A stretch of DNA of 64,000 nucleotides from Holotrichia oblita. Its lineage: Eukaryota > Arthropoda > Insecta > Coleoptera > Scarabaeidae. Of the stretch, positions 1-12,540 are shown piece by piece. How positions within the stretch are numbered: position 1 is the stretch's first letter; each line of letters begins with the position of its first letter. A model generated the notes under the pieces. The model searched no databases and was not told where the DNA came from. It was given only the letters and a program-made list of their open reading frames with translations. A program made the translations under genes and the position numbers. The stretch is taken from contig CM043017.1 of NCBI GenBank assembly GCA_023690525.1, forward strand, positions 93,088,023 through 93,152,022. Direction: 5' to 3'.

Positions 1-150
1 TTTTAACATGTACATATATGTGTCTTGTAATTTAAATTAGTTGTAAGTATTCAAATTTCAATACTTTAATTGTTTCAATCGCTTAATTATCATTTTAGTG
101 TAACCTCCTGATGATGACATAAATACATATCGAAAATTTGAGGAATTACA

Positions 151-436
151 AGCATCTTTTTATTTATAACAGACTGAAAATCCAAGATTATCATTTTTGT
201 TCCATATTCTATTATATATATGCTTTTCTTGTCCTATGCTGTTGGACAATAAACTATTATTATTATATAGGTAGCAGTAATTCATTTCTATTTCATTACC
301 CATTAAGTAGTATCACAAAAGTATATCTATTTAACCCATAAGAGAGTTGTCTAATGTTAATACAGTACCCATATTAAGCACCTTTTTATTTTGTAACAGA
401 CCGAAAACCCAAGATTATCATTTTTGTTCCCTAACG
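151..436 (+). repeat. Direct repeat pair, about 58 bp
   Basis: Two similar copies lie at about 151-211 and 377-436. Both run from AGCAYCTTTTTATTT through AACAGAC and share the core CCAAGATTATCATTTTTG. The spacing is about 226 bp. No gene is visible between them or in the remainder of positions 1-698, which is AT-rich. Confidence 0.6.
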
Positions 437-698
437 TTGTACGGTTGGTACTTCTGGCCGCATATAATAGAATATATATGTAATAATATGAGGTGTAATA
501 ATAAAGAGTAAGCAAGTAAGAAAGAAAACAATCTGCTATACAAAGTAGTAAATTAACAATTATAATAAAATATTAATATTAAATGATAAATTAAATATTA
601 CAAAGTCTTAAGTAAGTGTAATGCAAAGGAATAAAAATTCAAGTTGAGAGAAAAAGAAAAAGTGTAGTACCAAATATTTAAAGAGAAAATCACATATA

Positions 699-1465
699 TT
701 ATTTATCAAATGATGTCATCAAACATATTATTGAAATTTGCAGACATGTGATAAGCTGGAGATCTAAATGAATTATTAGTCGTAGCTTTTGGTAGTCCGA
801 AAGTAGTGGCAACACGAGTGTTAAAAGATGGTTAAAATTGAAAAGAGCAAGTAATGAGGAGCAATCAATCTTATAAAGCAACAAATTTAGCAACAATCTT
901 CCACTGTGTATTTTTCGCCGGTCAGAAAGACTATCAAATTCATGTGTATCAAGCAATGTGTTGTAATCAGTATTGCACTCAGGGTATTCACCAGTTATTC
1001 GGAAAGTTAACTATTTTAGAAATCTCTTCTGTATTCTTTCTACGGCCAGGTTTTGATATATGTAATAAGGATACCAAATCAACGACGCATATTCCAGTCG
1101 ACTTCTGACGAGGCAATAGTATAGCGTTCTTATTGCATATAAGTTATTAAAATTACGGCATGATCTCCCAAAAAGCCCAGATTCCTTGATGCCAATAAGC
1201 ACATCGCGGAAATGTGTTCACTAAACGATAGCTCCGCGTCAAATAGAACGCCTAAGTCTTTCACTTTATTTTGTCGCGTTATTAGTTCAACTCCTATAGT
1301 ATAATTGTGATACACAGGATTTCGGCACTTTGTGTAGGATACAACAAGACATTTGCAAATGTTTAATGAAATAAGATTATTTCTGCACCAATTTTCAATA
1401 CCTAATACACAAGTTTCATTGTACAAGAAAACAATCATCCGTTGATCCAATTCTATTATATATGT
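699..1465 (-). pseudogene. Non-LTR retrotransposon RT C-terminal remnant
   Basis: Read on the minus strand, this stretch shows the region after the catalytic YADD of a jockey/CR1-type reverse transcriptase. A segment at 1130-1450 has the typical NNLISLNICKC and KDLGVLFDAELSF motifs. A shifted frame at 1011-1202 continues with LVRSRLEYASLIWYP and VERIQKRFLK. A third frame at 699-956 carries the tail pattern SLSDRRKIHSGRLLLNLL followed by KIDCSSLL. The order matches the equivalent region of the element at 26.6-28.9 kb, but the sequence differs, so it is another family. At least two frameshifts separate the three pieces, and the polymerase core and endonuclease are absent. It is a dead 3' fragment, as 5'-truncated LINE insertions usually are. 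Confidence 0.75.
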
Positions 1466-1751
1466 TCAGATCATCCGCATATCCAAGTATGTATGTATGT
1501 ACATATGTATGTATTGATTACTTTCAGTTAATTTAAAAATGTTCTTACTTGTCACTTCCAGTACTTTCTTAATGATTTTGTTCCCTCGTCTTGATATAGT
1601 TTCTCTGCATTTCAAAGAAGTTTCTTTAGGATAGTTAAGATTCAAATTAATAAAGAGACAACTATTAATGTTGTCTATAAAGAATAAATTTTGCCAGCAA
1701 TTCAAGTTCCACAGTATATATATTTTTAAATAATTTCTTCCTGCAATAATA

Positions 1752-1885
1752 CAGGATGGTTGACCGGGAACTGCAACGACCGATTGTAGGAGAACTATTT
1801 ATAGGTAGGAATGATCTGAAATTTTGGCACTATATTAAAGTCAAGGGGGCTATTCGTCTAAAATATTTTCAAGATGGTGGCGCTT
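1752..1885 (+). mobile_element. Fragment of a long-TIR DNA transposon, interrupted by a Tc1 element
   Basis: The stretch begins TA-CAGGATGGTTGACCGGG and contains AAGATGGTGGCGC near 1871. This is the style of TIR seen on the DD41D elements elsewhere in the window (CAGGGTG tip, AAGATGG module). It stops at the TA where the Tc1 element starts at 1887. The sequence after 3491 may be its continuation. No matching opposite TIR was found. Confidence 0.5.
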
Positions 1886-1886
1886 A

Positions 1887-2112
1887 CAGTGGTGAACAAA
1901 GAAATAGGTACAAAGTAAGGGGTAACTAGTATTGAATGTCTGATACCGTTACTGATCGTTTGCTGCTTACGGCACCTGTTCATAGATTACCACAATTAGT
2001 TTTGAAAACGTACTGTTGCTAATGTAGATACCATTTGACCCTACTTTTCGTAATTCCCTGACATTATAACAGTTGCGAGACGGTGAGCGTGGTCATAAAA
2101 ATAGGTACATGC
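1887..2112 (+). repeat. Left IR/DR arm of the Tc1-like element
   Basis: The outer repeat is at 1887-1912 and the inner one at about 2088-2109; both end in AATAGGTACA. In IR/DR elements these are the transposase binding sites. Confidence 0.75.
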
Positions 2113-2230
2113 AGGAAATTAGTTAAAATAAGTGTTGCAAAAAAAATTTACCCAAAAATACCAAAGGTAAAGAATTTATTACTAAAGTGCGTATAAATAT
2201 TGTGGTGATTAGCTATTGTACTTAGATAAA

Positions 2231-3204
2231 ATGGGTCGAAGTAAACATTGTTCGGAAGTAGAACGAACCATTATTAGAAGAATGCGTACGGAAGGAAAAA
2301 CGATTGAGGAAATTGCTAAAGTATTAAACCGATCTGCAAATATGATCACAAATGCCCTTAAACCGCCTAGGCATTTTCTAAAACAAGGACGACCGAAAAA
2401 AACAACTCCACAAATGGATCGTTGCATTGCTAGACTAGCAAAACAGAATCCGCTTGCAACGTCCATATCAATTGCAAAAAATCGAGATGTGGATATTAGT
2501 ACCCGTACAATACGTCGCCGATTGGTAGCGAATAATTTGTACGGCAGAGCTGCGAGGAAAGTTCCACTTCTAAATAAAAAATATTGCAGCTAGATTGATG
2601 TTTGCAAGAACTTGTGCGGAATGGAAAGCTGAAACATGGAGAAACATACTATGGAGTGACGAAACGAAAATAAATTTACACGGATCTGACGGCAGAGTTT
2701 ATGTTCGTATGCCAGTAAATAAAGAACTCTCTCCAAAATATACGATGAAGACAATAAAGCATGGTGGCGGCCCCATCATGGTGTGGGGCTGTTTCTCCTG
2801 GAACGGGATCGGTCCAATTCATTGGGTTAAAGACACTATGACAAAAGAAATTTACAGAGATATTATACAAAATGTTATGCTTCCATACGCCGAGGACAAC
2901 TAGCCGCTGATATGGATATATCAGCAAGATAACGATCCTAAACACACTTTCAAGTGTGTCAAACAATGGTTTTTGAAAATAATATTCGAGATTGCTCAAT
3001 CACCGGATATTAATCCAATAGAGAACCTTTGGAAGATTTGATTTGTTGCGGCACAAAAAATTTAAAAATCAAAACGAATTATGGCAAGCAATACAAGAAA
3101 CTTGGTACGCTATTCCACTTGAGATATGCCAGCGGTTAGTAAATTCTTTGCCTAACAGGTGCCGTGAGATTATACGAAACAATGGCCATGCTATAAAGTA
3201 CTGA
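2231..3204 (+). pseudogene. Tc1-type DD34E transposase, inactivated
   Basis: The ATG at 2231 (MGRSKHCSEVER) is preferred over the upstream in-frame TTG because Tc1 proteins start close to this helix-turn-helix. An N-terminal paired-type HTH region (roughly residues 1-110) is followed by the DDE domain: WSDETKI (first Asp), QQDNDPKHT (second Asp) and SPDINPIENLW (Glu). The C-terminus SLPNRCREIIRNNGHAIKY before TGA at 3202-3204 is typical. Damage seen: a one-base frameshift at about 2588, a TAG at 2901-2903, and another stop or frameshift near 3040. The second Asp to Glu spacing is about 30 residues rather than 34, implying a loss of about four codons. The protein would be a nuclear DNA transposase acting on the IR/DR ends. 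Confidence 0.9.
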
Positions 3205-3279
3205 AGTATACAAGTACTGACCAACCACCAGACTAACTACCTGACCAGTTTGCAATTCCTTTATGACTTTTACCTTACT

Positions 3280-3489
3280 TGTACCTATTATTTTTCCAGG
3301 CAGGATTTGTCATTTTATTTTTATTATTGTTAAATATTCACTTAGCAGTCTTTTGATTTATATTATTATGTCCTTTACTACTAAATAAAAACTATTTTCA
3401 TTTTCAAAACCCAAAGTTGTTTTCTGCTATTTCATTATAGAATAATTTCCTAAATATTGACACTGTACCTATTGTTTTGTCCACCACTG
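3280..3489 (-). repeat. Right IR/DR arm of the Tc1-like element
   Basis: The outer repeat is at about 3464-3489 and the inner one at about 3280-3288 and flanks, inverted relative to the left arm. The shared core is TGTACCTAT on the plus strand. Confidence 0.75.
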
Positions 3490-3491
3490 TA

Positions 3492-6400
3492 TATGTTTTT
3501 TCCAAAATTTTTTATAGTGTAGATGTGTAATGGTGTATACATAGAATTGTAATATAATTTTTTAAGTGAAGTTGATTTAAAGACTGCCAGAATTCTTTGA
3601 TATTGACTTGAATTTTTACTTATGGACTTCAAGTGAAACATACTGAATGTGATTTAATAAAATTAATCTTATCGCATTCTGAAAACATCAGTACATCATT
3701 TTCTCATTTGGTCAAAATTTGCATTGCAAATTATCTTAATCCTTAGTATTATTATCATTTAATTAATACATTTGTTTATTTTTATGAAATCAAGTTATCA
3801 GATCCACTATACTCTGCCGATACAAAATGAAGTACTTAATTAAAAAAAAAAAATAAAGCAAGCGTTGCAGGTATAAGTTCTATTTTAAGAATTAAATTAC
3901 TGACAACGACTTTAACCTTACAGAGAAAGCACATCTGTTATTTTTTGTTTATAACATTTGGTCGTAAAAAGGTAATCGACTTTTTTATATTACAATTACA
4001 TGACTCGTTTTGCCGCTGGTTTTTAGTACTTGGAAATCAAAACAGATTTTTTTTTGTAAATTGGTTTAAGAAACCCATAGGTGTAAACGTTATGCATACT
4101 TTTTATATCGTAATCCATAAGGTATCCCCGATTTAGCGAAGGGAAAATATTCAAATAAATAAAATACTATTTTGCAACTCTAGTTCTGTTCTCATAGATT
4201 CATTATTTTAAATAACGCAAACTTAATTATCCATTATTTATTCATAAATCTGTATTGTCAATAATACTACACTAAAAACTTCTTGTACATAAATTTTCGA
4301 TTTTTCTGAATATTACTGTTGATATCACAGAGAAACGCTTAAAGAAGGTAGATATAGTCGCTGTTTACTTGAAAAATACACATCTAATATGTAATTATCT
4401 CAATAATATATGTACAGTGAGGTGCAAAGATGTCCGGACACGTCTAGATAGAGAAATACCCTGCGCTCAATACTTTATTCCAAAGAGCCGCAGGGCACCT
4501 TACTATATGCTGAGTGTAACCGTTGACTGAAAACTTATCTAGGCGACAACACCCGGAAAATGTCTACACAAATCGAATATAGTGGCGAATCAGGAAATGA
4601 TACAAGGTGAATTTCTGCCACTTTAATAACACTATATTTAGGTGTAAAAGATGACAGTTTGTTGTGTGTACTTCACATTTGAAAAGTATTTGATGAACAT
4701 TTGGGCCACAACCAAATGTTGTGCATTACAATGGACTATTGAAATCAGTGAAACAAGATTTTATTATACTTTCGTTACTTTTCATAATGTAAAATATACC
4801 TATTACACTGCAGATATCTTTCAATGTTCTGGTTTTAGGTTAATTGATATAATATGGATGTACATTATATAATATATTATATCAAAGAGTATATAAGTTT
4901 TTTTCTTTTCTATTTTTAAATTTAAGTAGTTAAAGTTTTTGTAATAAGAAGGACGATTTTTAGTAAATATAACTAATTTATTTATTTTTTATAACATTAT
5001 AAGAGAAATGGTGAAATTCAGCTAGTACTTTTGGGTTGCATAGAGCAACTTTGGGGAATATTAAAAATAATAGCAAAAATATTACAATGTAAATAAAAAA
5101 ATACTATTGTATTATTTATGAAAAAATGCTTACATTTTATTCATTTATTTAGTTATATAGCAACAAGTTGGATATTTTGTAAACCAATAAATATGCTCTG
5201 CTTTTTTATTACAGATATACATATGTGGATATAAGAACAAATATCGGATGCACTGGGAATAATGTAATCTAGAAACATTTTTATAGTCACCATATTTTAT
5301 ATAGCAGTATACATCATTTGTGAATTGGAGGTTTTTATATGTAAATATCAGTCATGGTTCTTATCAAAACAAGACCATAAATTTTCAATCAAGTAGGTGG
5401 TAAATACCTACATAAAATTTTATTTGTCATAAATTGCACTTTTTAAGATAAATTGCTAATTCCATGTCGTCGGTTTCGGGAGATGTTTTGTTATCTGCAA
5501 TAACTACTTCACATTGAATAATAAATTGTGTGTTTAATATTCGACCTCTTTGCCGTCATATAAATTAGGAGTTTTCTTTTAACGTCAAACCAAGAGCACG
5601 CGACAAACCCATTTGTAGATAGCCAAAAACTTGAAGTAGGTATATAAAGTCAAGTACTTTCTTGTATAATGAAAACAAAGATTTTCACCTATAGCTGTGA
5701 TAGTAGTATTACTAATATGATCCAACTGAATCTACCCTCTAATTAATTATTATCAATTGGAATTTAAGACTGGTTGAAAGATGTGGTCATTACCGTTTGT
5801 ATAGACACATCGAAAAAAAGTTGACGTGAAGCCAATGACACCAGATGACACTATCTATAACTACAAGTTTTCAGAATTGTAGTAGTTCAGGAAATCGAGA
5901 AGTTCTAACGAACCTGTTCCGTGAATAACCCTTACTTTTGTTAAGTGTTATATGTGCTTTAGAGTAATGTAATGATAATCTTTCGTTCAAAATACTGTTT
6001 TCTTTAAAAATATTTAAAACTATAAAACGTGTCCTATTAAAAAATATGAGTTTTCGTGAATGTCTCGGAAACGAAATATTGCACTGTTTTCACCATCTGC
6101 GTAGCTTCAATAATAAGAAAGTTAGCAATGGTAAACGCTTAACTTTGGACACGGTGCATCTGACTTGTTCCTAATCTTTGCGATAAAGATATGTAAGTGG
6201 AAGTAAATTGATAAAACGTAATTCTCTTTTATTCTGAATTCACAATGTTAGTTGTGATATGTGAGTAATATATAATTCCCTAAAAACAAAAACGAAATCC
6301 GTTAAATCCTTATCCTTAAAGATGTAGTGTTTTTATATCAATCTGAACATTCTGGGAATTTATGGCTACATATAAATCGTTAATGGACAGCTCCGGCATG

Positions 6401-6687
6401 CACAGTACTTCCCATCGGGCTTTAGGAAAGCTGTGTAATCGATAGAGGTTGTCTGTTGTAAAATTTTTGATACTGCAAATGTATAGATGAGTGCAACCTT
6501 CGTGGTAAAATTAGTTAAATTTGTATTAGGTTTTTTGTTTTTTATCCAAACCATTCAGAGCGAATCTAAACGGCGAGTGAATACTTTGCAAACATATATC
6601 CGAAATATGTATCCTATAACAGGTGTTACTATGTTAAATTGTCACTTCAATATCGATCCCTTGCTTATTGACACTTTCATGGATATA
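3492..6687. other. AT-rich stretch without a recognisable gene
   Basis: Only short, low-complexity open frames occur. At about 4413 a possible DNA-transposon tip reads TA-CAGTGAGGTGCAAAG, but I found no inverted partner. Nothing else is supported. Confidence 0.6.
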
Positions 6688-7209
6688 CAGTGTGTAACAA
6701 TAGTGCGATATTCTTCCATATCTCCATTTTTATGCAAAATACAGCAAATATTCAAATACAAAAGTTGTTTAGTTTTACGAAATTTACAACGTAAAATTAT
6801 TCTACGATATACAGGGTGTTTAGTTTGCCCCTAACCATCAGTATCTTTACATTGTTTAATGGAACACCCAATATATGATCACATTCTCGAATTGCCTGAG
6901 GAACTTTAAGGCAATTTTCTCTTCAGCAAATGCCATTATTTCGGTAACGGAAAAATGTAACATTATGAAACTTAACATAACGTTAGAAGCATCTCCTATG
7001 ATGACAATAAACAGATGTAGACTTAAATACGTTATACTGAGTGTTTTAGAAATCAATGTCTTTTTGAAACAATTAAAATGCGAAAATCTTAATTTTTTTC
7101 AAATTGAAACACTATATTTTTATGGGTTAGTTGAAAGCGAAATTTAATTATCTATTATTTTGAATAAAGCGTGTATGCAGTTAAAATTAATGGTTTTAAA
7201 GCTATTTCA
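6688..7209 (+). repeat. Left long TIR
   Basis: It is inverted relative to 8060-8644. It contains internal tips of the CAGGGTGTTTAGTTTGCCC kind near 6812, as if built from more than one terminal-like module. Confidence 0.8.
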
Positions 7210-7261
7210 TTTACGTTAACATAAGTGATATAAAGTGACATCCAGAACCTTTAGTCTTTGA

Positions 7262-8025
7262 AAGACTTCGGGATCGATCTGAAGCAAGTGGACATGTAGA
7301 ATATAAACGTGCCAAACCAATTACAAATGAAACTAATCAATTTGCAGTACTTGCTATGTCAGTCGAAGATCCCCATACTGGTACAAGAAAAATGCCGACT
7401 TCACGGATTTTACGTCAACACAACTTTCCTGGTTACCATATACATTAGTTAGATACAGGGATTGTCTGGGAATGATTTTGAAAGTCGTCTCAACTTTTAC
7501 CGGTGGATGTGAAATAAAGAACGGAAAAAACCTGGTTTTCATAATTTTATTTTATTCATGGTCGGGTGACTTTCCATAAAAGCGGTTACGTTAATAGACA
7601 CAATTTGTTATATTCTGACCGCGAATATCTTCATTTTATAACCATGGATGAACAACATCGTTGGTCTTTGAATTTATGCAGAGGAATAAGAGACAACCGA
7701 TTACTTTGTCCATATTTCTTTAATGGTATAGTCAGCGGGGAAAATTATCTAGCGTTCCTAAAGAATGACATCCTTCCTCTTAATATGATATTGAATTTGT
7801 GGTTGCAACAAGATGGAGCACCGTACCATTTCTCTAGGAATGTCCGAAATCATCTAAATAATGCACTTTGTGATAAATGGATTAGCAGAGGAGGTCCAGT
7901 GCATTGGCCCCAAGGTCACCCGATCTGACCAAACGTGATTTTTTTCTTTGGGGATACATAAAAGAGCAAGTTTACCGAACAGCCCTAACAACACGAGAGA
8001 GAAACTTTCTTTTAAAATGCACACC
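7262..8025 (+). pseudogene. DD41D mariner-like transposase, inactivated
   Basis: The N-terminal DNA-binding part is readable at about 7262-7450 (RLRDRSEASGHVEYKR, then TNETNQFAVLAMS and RILRQHNFPGYH). A damaged linker follows, then the DDE domain from 7566 (VTFHKSGYVNRHN, DEQHRWSLNL, LQQDGAPYHFS, ISRGGPVHWP). A one-base frameshift at about 7912 shifts the last motif, which reads RSPDLTKRDFFLWGYIK in the next frame. Second to third Asp spacing is about 41 residues, placing it in the DD41D (rosa/Visitor) group. The first catalytic site, expected as TDE before VTFH, reads HGR, so the first Asp is lost. Stops near 7448 and frameshifts make it non-functional. Confidence 0.85.
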
Positions 8026-8059
8026 TACATAACAACACACATAAATGAGAAATAATTTG

Positions 8060-8644
8060 AAATATCTCTAAAACCATTAATTTCAACTAGATACATACTT
8101 TATTCAAACTAAGAAATAATTAAATTTCGCTTTCAACTAACCTATAAAAATATACTGTTTCAATTTGAAAAAATTAAGATTTTGGCAATTCAATTGTTTC
8201 AAACAGACACTAATTTCTAGAACACTCTGTATAACGTACTTAGGTCTACATCTGTTTATTGTCATCATTGGAGATGCTTCTAGCGTTATGTTAAGTTTCA
8301 TAATGTTACATTTTTCCGTTATCGAAATAATGGTATTTTTCTTAAGAGAGCAAAATGTCAAAATTTTCAAACAAATGTCAATATCTTGTAAACTGATGAA
8401 AATAATTGAATATGATCATGTATAAAGTTGCCTTAAAATTCCTCAGGCAATTTAAAAATGTGATGATATATAGGGCGTTCTGTGAAGATACTGATGCTTA
8501 CGGGCAAACTAAGCACCCTATATATCGTAGAATAATTTTATGTTATAAATTTCATAAAACTAAACAACTTTTGTATTTAAATATTTGCTGTATTTTGCAT
8601 AAAATTGGAGATATAGTAGAATATCGCACTATTGTTACACCCTG
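8060..8644 (-). repeat. Right long TIR
   Basis: It is inverted relative to 6688-7209 and about 60 bp longer because of an insertion near 8345-8410. Confidence 0.8.
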
Positions 8645-8646
8645 TA

Positions 8647-10860
8647 TACTATAAAGAGGTGGAATCGATACATCACCATTCATAATGCTTTTTATTTTAT
8701 GCAAAAGAGAAAAGAATATAGGTAAATGCGCCTCCTCACATAACACTTCCTGGATAGGCATATTGTGTATTGCACAAGAAACACATGAGATAAAGTTCTA
8801 TCCTAAAGCATTAGAAGCGTTAGTGGCCTTTTTAAATTCATTGAAGTTCATGTCCAGAATAAATTAATAAGAACGTCAGAAACGTTTTTTTACAATGCAT
8901 CATAACTGATATACACAACGAGTGCGTCTGTATTACTCATTTCTCGCTTCCTAACGTACACAATGCTACTAAAGGACCTCCTGTATATTAGCTTATAGAA
9001 AATAATTTGCTTTCCTATTTTGGATAATTTCTAATTTTCTTCAAAATATTTAAAATGTTATACAGGTTCCATATACATTTGAAAATTTCTTAAATTTGAA
9101 TTTACCGATATTGGTTACTAAGTTACAAACACGCTCTATAAAATGTATACCTCTTATGGCTTATGGCTATTTAAAACTTATAGTCTTGCAGTTTGCTTGG
9201 TAAACATCTGTATATTTTTTTGAAAGTAGGGCTAAATATTTAATTTAATTGTGCCCAGGATAAGGACAATCGTACATAATATGAAAACAACTGAATTTAC
9301 AGATAGGGAACCTTTACACAAATAACTTAAATATCATCATTCCGTTTAAAATAACAAATTATATGTCGGTACCCTGTATTTCCAAAGGGATTCTTAGCTT
9401 CAAATAATTTTGAAAATTGATGTAATGCAGTAAACGTTGGTACAACATTTGTTATTACTGGAATCTATAAAACTTCTAACAAGTTATACAGTACATCCTG
9501 TATATTAACGGAGTTATTATTATGTCCCTCGTCATAAATATTTTAACAGAGCACGTATGTGGTTGGGTATCCTCCGCATGTTGGTACTTTTATCATTAAT
9601 TTAATAACAATTTTAGAGTAATTACAGCAATGTAATAATACACTTACCGTACGCATTCATAAATTGCAAAACATTTCATTGAAAATGTAGGATATGTCAA
9701 AATGAAATACCCAACAGTTATGAAATATACGAACAAATTAATTTAAAATTCCTAATCGGAGCACGTCTAACGAAAGATATCTATAAAAAGCATAAATAGA
9801 CTCAAGCTCGAACCTCAATAACTAACAGAGCTCCACTCGAAATATTCGGTATGTTTTCTATTATCGCGACTAGTGAAAAACTTATTGGTCAACTAATCAC
9901 ACGCTAGCCATAGGCATCTTCACAATAACATTGTATTTTTCGTATTTACCTTGACACAATCACGACGTTAAATGGAGAATATACACATTAATACCGTAGC
10001 GATTAAGAAAGTGTTTCTGGAAATATAAAAAGTGTCATGTATAATTACTGTTTGTGCTTGAAATATATCAGATAGCAGGTTTGAAGGTATTTTTTTATCA
10101 TTCTGTGTAGCATTCTTCTATTAATTTTTATTCAAACTGGTTAACAATTTAAATTACTGTGTGATAAATTACAGGTACAAGGGAGATCGTTACGTAAAAC
10201 TAGAAGTTATGTGATGTAAATTTCTGTGCCAAGTAGGTAGATCCTAGAATTATACAATATAAGGCAATAATCACTTTCGATTCTGTAGTATTGATATCCG
10301 ACACGATACAAAGTTCGTGTCATGTTTAACATACAATGATCAGAAAAGGTAGGCCAAACAAAATCAATAACTGCATACTTGTATATGTACTATTAAATTG
10401 ATTGTGATTTTATAGGCGCCCTTGAAAGCTGCATTGGAGACCCGCATACTTCAGATTCATTTGTAAAAATTAATAGTTTTCAAAATTAGTGAATTAATTC
10501 AATTTTATAAAGAAACAGCTTCAACACTTTTTAATTTGGTAGTGCCAACAACAACTTTAACTTTTTAAAAGTATAGACCCTTAATTAACAATAATACCAA
10601 GGCTGTTTAATGAAATCAGGTTTAATATTTTAAAATATTTATTTTTAATGGGACACATAGGAAGTAAACCAAAATAAACATCCATCAAGGAATAGGATTA
10701 TCAAAAACTGAATTAACAAATCAAGAACTGTATTATTTATTTATGCTACTCCAAATTCTATGTAGGTAGATTATATAGTCCTTAACGACTTATTAAAAAA
10801 ATAGCACCCGTACATTGTAATTTTAAAGACAGTTCAATTGTCATATTTTTTATAATATAG
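8647..10860. other. AT-rich stretch with scattered transposon-tip-like motifs
   Basis: No gene is seen. Motifs such as CCTCCTGTAT (about 8980), GTACCCTGTAT (about 9368) and CATCCTGTAT (about 9490) resemble the inner edges of long TIRs, so part of 8.9-9.5 kb may be a decayed element. I could not pair them. Confidence 0.4.
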
Positions 10861-10869
10861 ATTTGACAA

Positions 10870-11640
10870 AATATTTTTGGAAGATAACGTGAGATTAGAA
10901 AGACCGGAAGGGTTATTGGAATTAAACATTACCGGGAAACAATTCAAACCACTGCTGAGATTGTTAATACATGCTATTTGCGCGTGCGTGGTTAGTGGTG
11001 AGACCTGCAGACATATAATGGCAATCTCCATGTGTGACCTAGAAATGTATGGCATTGCCTTTAGGTTCGCTGTAAAGTCACTTATAGTAACGAGTTCGGC
11101 CGATTTGACTCTATTGCTCCATTCGAATGTCTTTGAGATTCTAAATCGTGAGGAGTTTTTGGCGGATCAAAATTGGAATAGATAACTTGTCTGGCACACA
11201 GACGGATCCAGTTCATATTCAAGCGAAATTGTGCATCATACATCTCTGCATGTGAAAATGCATGAACAAATACGTGAAACGAGAAAACTTCTGTATCTGT
11301 ACCGATAGCCACTCTACAAGCTTTAATTACATACAGCTTTGACCTTAAACTGGTCTGGGAATGTTGAGTTAATATTACCCAACTGACCACAAATAAGAAG
11401 ATATCTCTGATATGGGTTCCATGATACTCCAGCGCTAATGCAAATGATGCATTTTTTGTCCCGAAACTTTCCTTTGGTGTTTCCAAAAACCAATTTAGGA
11501 AAGAAGTCCAATAATGGCCGGCAAGAGGGAGTATCTTCCTTTAAAAGACGTCCGCCAAATTCAAGCGAAGATATTTATAAACGTTTCGGTAAATAGAAAC
11601 AGGACGACACAGGAGTTTGAAGACTGGAGTTAAGAATACT
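10870..11640 (+). pseudogene. Non-LTR retrotransposon RNase H and C-terminal remnant
   Basis: Plus-strand fragments follow the order of the RT-tail and RNase H regions of I/R1-like elements. An open piece at 10877-11185 may be the end of the RT thumb. LVWHTDGSS near 11190 resembles the first RNase H motif, TDSHSTSF near 11299 the Asp-containing third motif, and LIWVP near 11405 the WVPGH-type motif. The following residues resemble the PEPFxGIS tail. The pieces lie in different frames with several stops, so it is a dead and old insertion. The assignment rests on motif order only. Confidence 0.55.
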
Positions 11641-12540
11641 TATCGGGCTTCTAACTATCTAGAAAAAGGCACTTTACCAACAGATAAGATCAACTGCAAC
11701 ACCTTCATGAATCTTGAGATTCGTTAGGAATAATAGAACTGCATGACAGCAATAGATTATTAGGTTGCGATGAGGAGGGCTGTTTTAAACCTGAATAACC
11801 CTTCTAGAGTACAATGCAATATCAGTGACCATTAGGTTTGCTTATTTTATTTAATTAATTACTGTTTCATTAACCTAAAAGTGGAAATATTTCAGGGATT
11901 GAAAATAAGTAGTTATAGGTCATAACATAGATATATTAATTAGGATTGTTACACTTGCTACTTACTGCGGTCATCACAAACTTACATATATACAATAGGA
12001 AAATAAATATAATTTTCTAGATAATCCTGATATCCCACATGGCTATTAGGGTGGCAAAAAGACTAAAAGGATTCTTGTACCAACCTTAGCTAAACAAGTT
12101 TTTTTGGATTATGTGACCATCGCTAATTTATTTGAGATGTTTAATTTAAAATTAGCATCACGTCAAAATGTATTCATCGATGTCTGTAATAGCTTCGTTT
12201 CTGCAGCCGTTTCCAACGGTTGGAAGTATCAGGAGCATGCGCATTACAATAAAAGCGTTCGGGCAGATAAATATTATAAAACGCTAACCAGCCGTTTGTT
12301 GTTTTTGCATTTTTCAAATCCTGGAATGGTTGGCGTATTTTGTTGAAGTAAAATATCAGATGCATGCGCATCTGATTTTTTAGAACAGTATACATCAGAA
12401 GCTCTTTAAAGTACAGAAAGCTTTCCTTTTGTTATTCAAGGAGTGTTTATGAATAAATTTCCGCGGTACGCTTGCGATTGGTAAACGTATTTAGGTGTTT
12501 ATAGACAAACCTTGAATTATAAAAATGAGTGATATATATA
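11641..12540. other. No recognisable gene
   Basis: AT-rich. An 80-codon open frame at 12104-12346 has no motif I recognise. A perfect hairpin (arms ATCAGATGC and GCATCTGAT, 4-base loop) lies at about 12356-12377. Confidence 0.4.

Larger units (their letters stand above)
1887..3489 (+). mobile_element. Tc1-like DNA transposon with IR/DR ends (1603 bp)
   Basis: The left end CAGTGGTGAACAAAG at 1887 is mirrored by the right end CTTTGT..CCACCACTG-type sequence ending at 3489, with TA dinucleotides at 1885-1886 and 3490-3491 as target duplication. The terminal repeat continues to the shared ATAGGTACA (1904-1912 and, inverted, 3464-3472). A second internal copy of the ATAGGTACA motif occurs at 2101-2109 on the left and, inverted, at 3280-3288 on the right. 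This gives two repeat sites per end about 185-200 bp apart, the IR/DR arrangement known from some Tc1 elements. The size and the enclosed transposase fit the Tc1 family. The element is broken and cannot make its own transposase. Confidence 0.9.
6688..8644 (+). mobile_element. DD41D mariner-like element with about 0.5 kb TIRs, decayed (1957 bp)
   Basis: The left tip CAGTGTGTAACAATAGTGCG at 6688 is mirrored by the right end (CGCACTATTGTTACACCCTG) at 8644, with TA at 6686-6687 and 8645-8646. The inverted similarity continues inward for more than 500 bp on each side, interrupted by small indels and a segment near 8350-8400 present only on the right. A broken transposase lies between. The two TIRs differ at many positions, so this is an old copy compared with the elements at 41.5 and 56.9 kb. 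Confidence 0.85.

Noticed and set aside
1482..1515. (GTAT)n stretch considered as a repeat array of interest
   Set aside because: Ordinary microsatellite; similar short runs occur near 33540 and 55390.
4413..4440. CAGTGAGGTGCAAAG tip considered as the start of a Tc1/mariner element
   Set aside because: No inverted partner in the following 2 kb and no transposase fragment.
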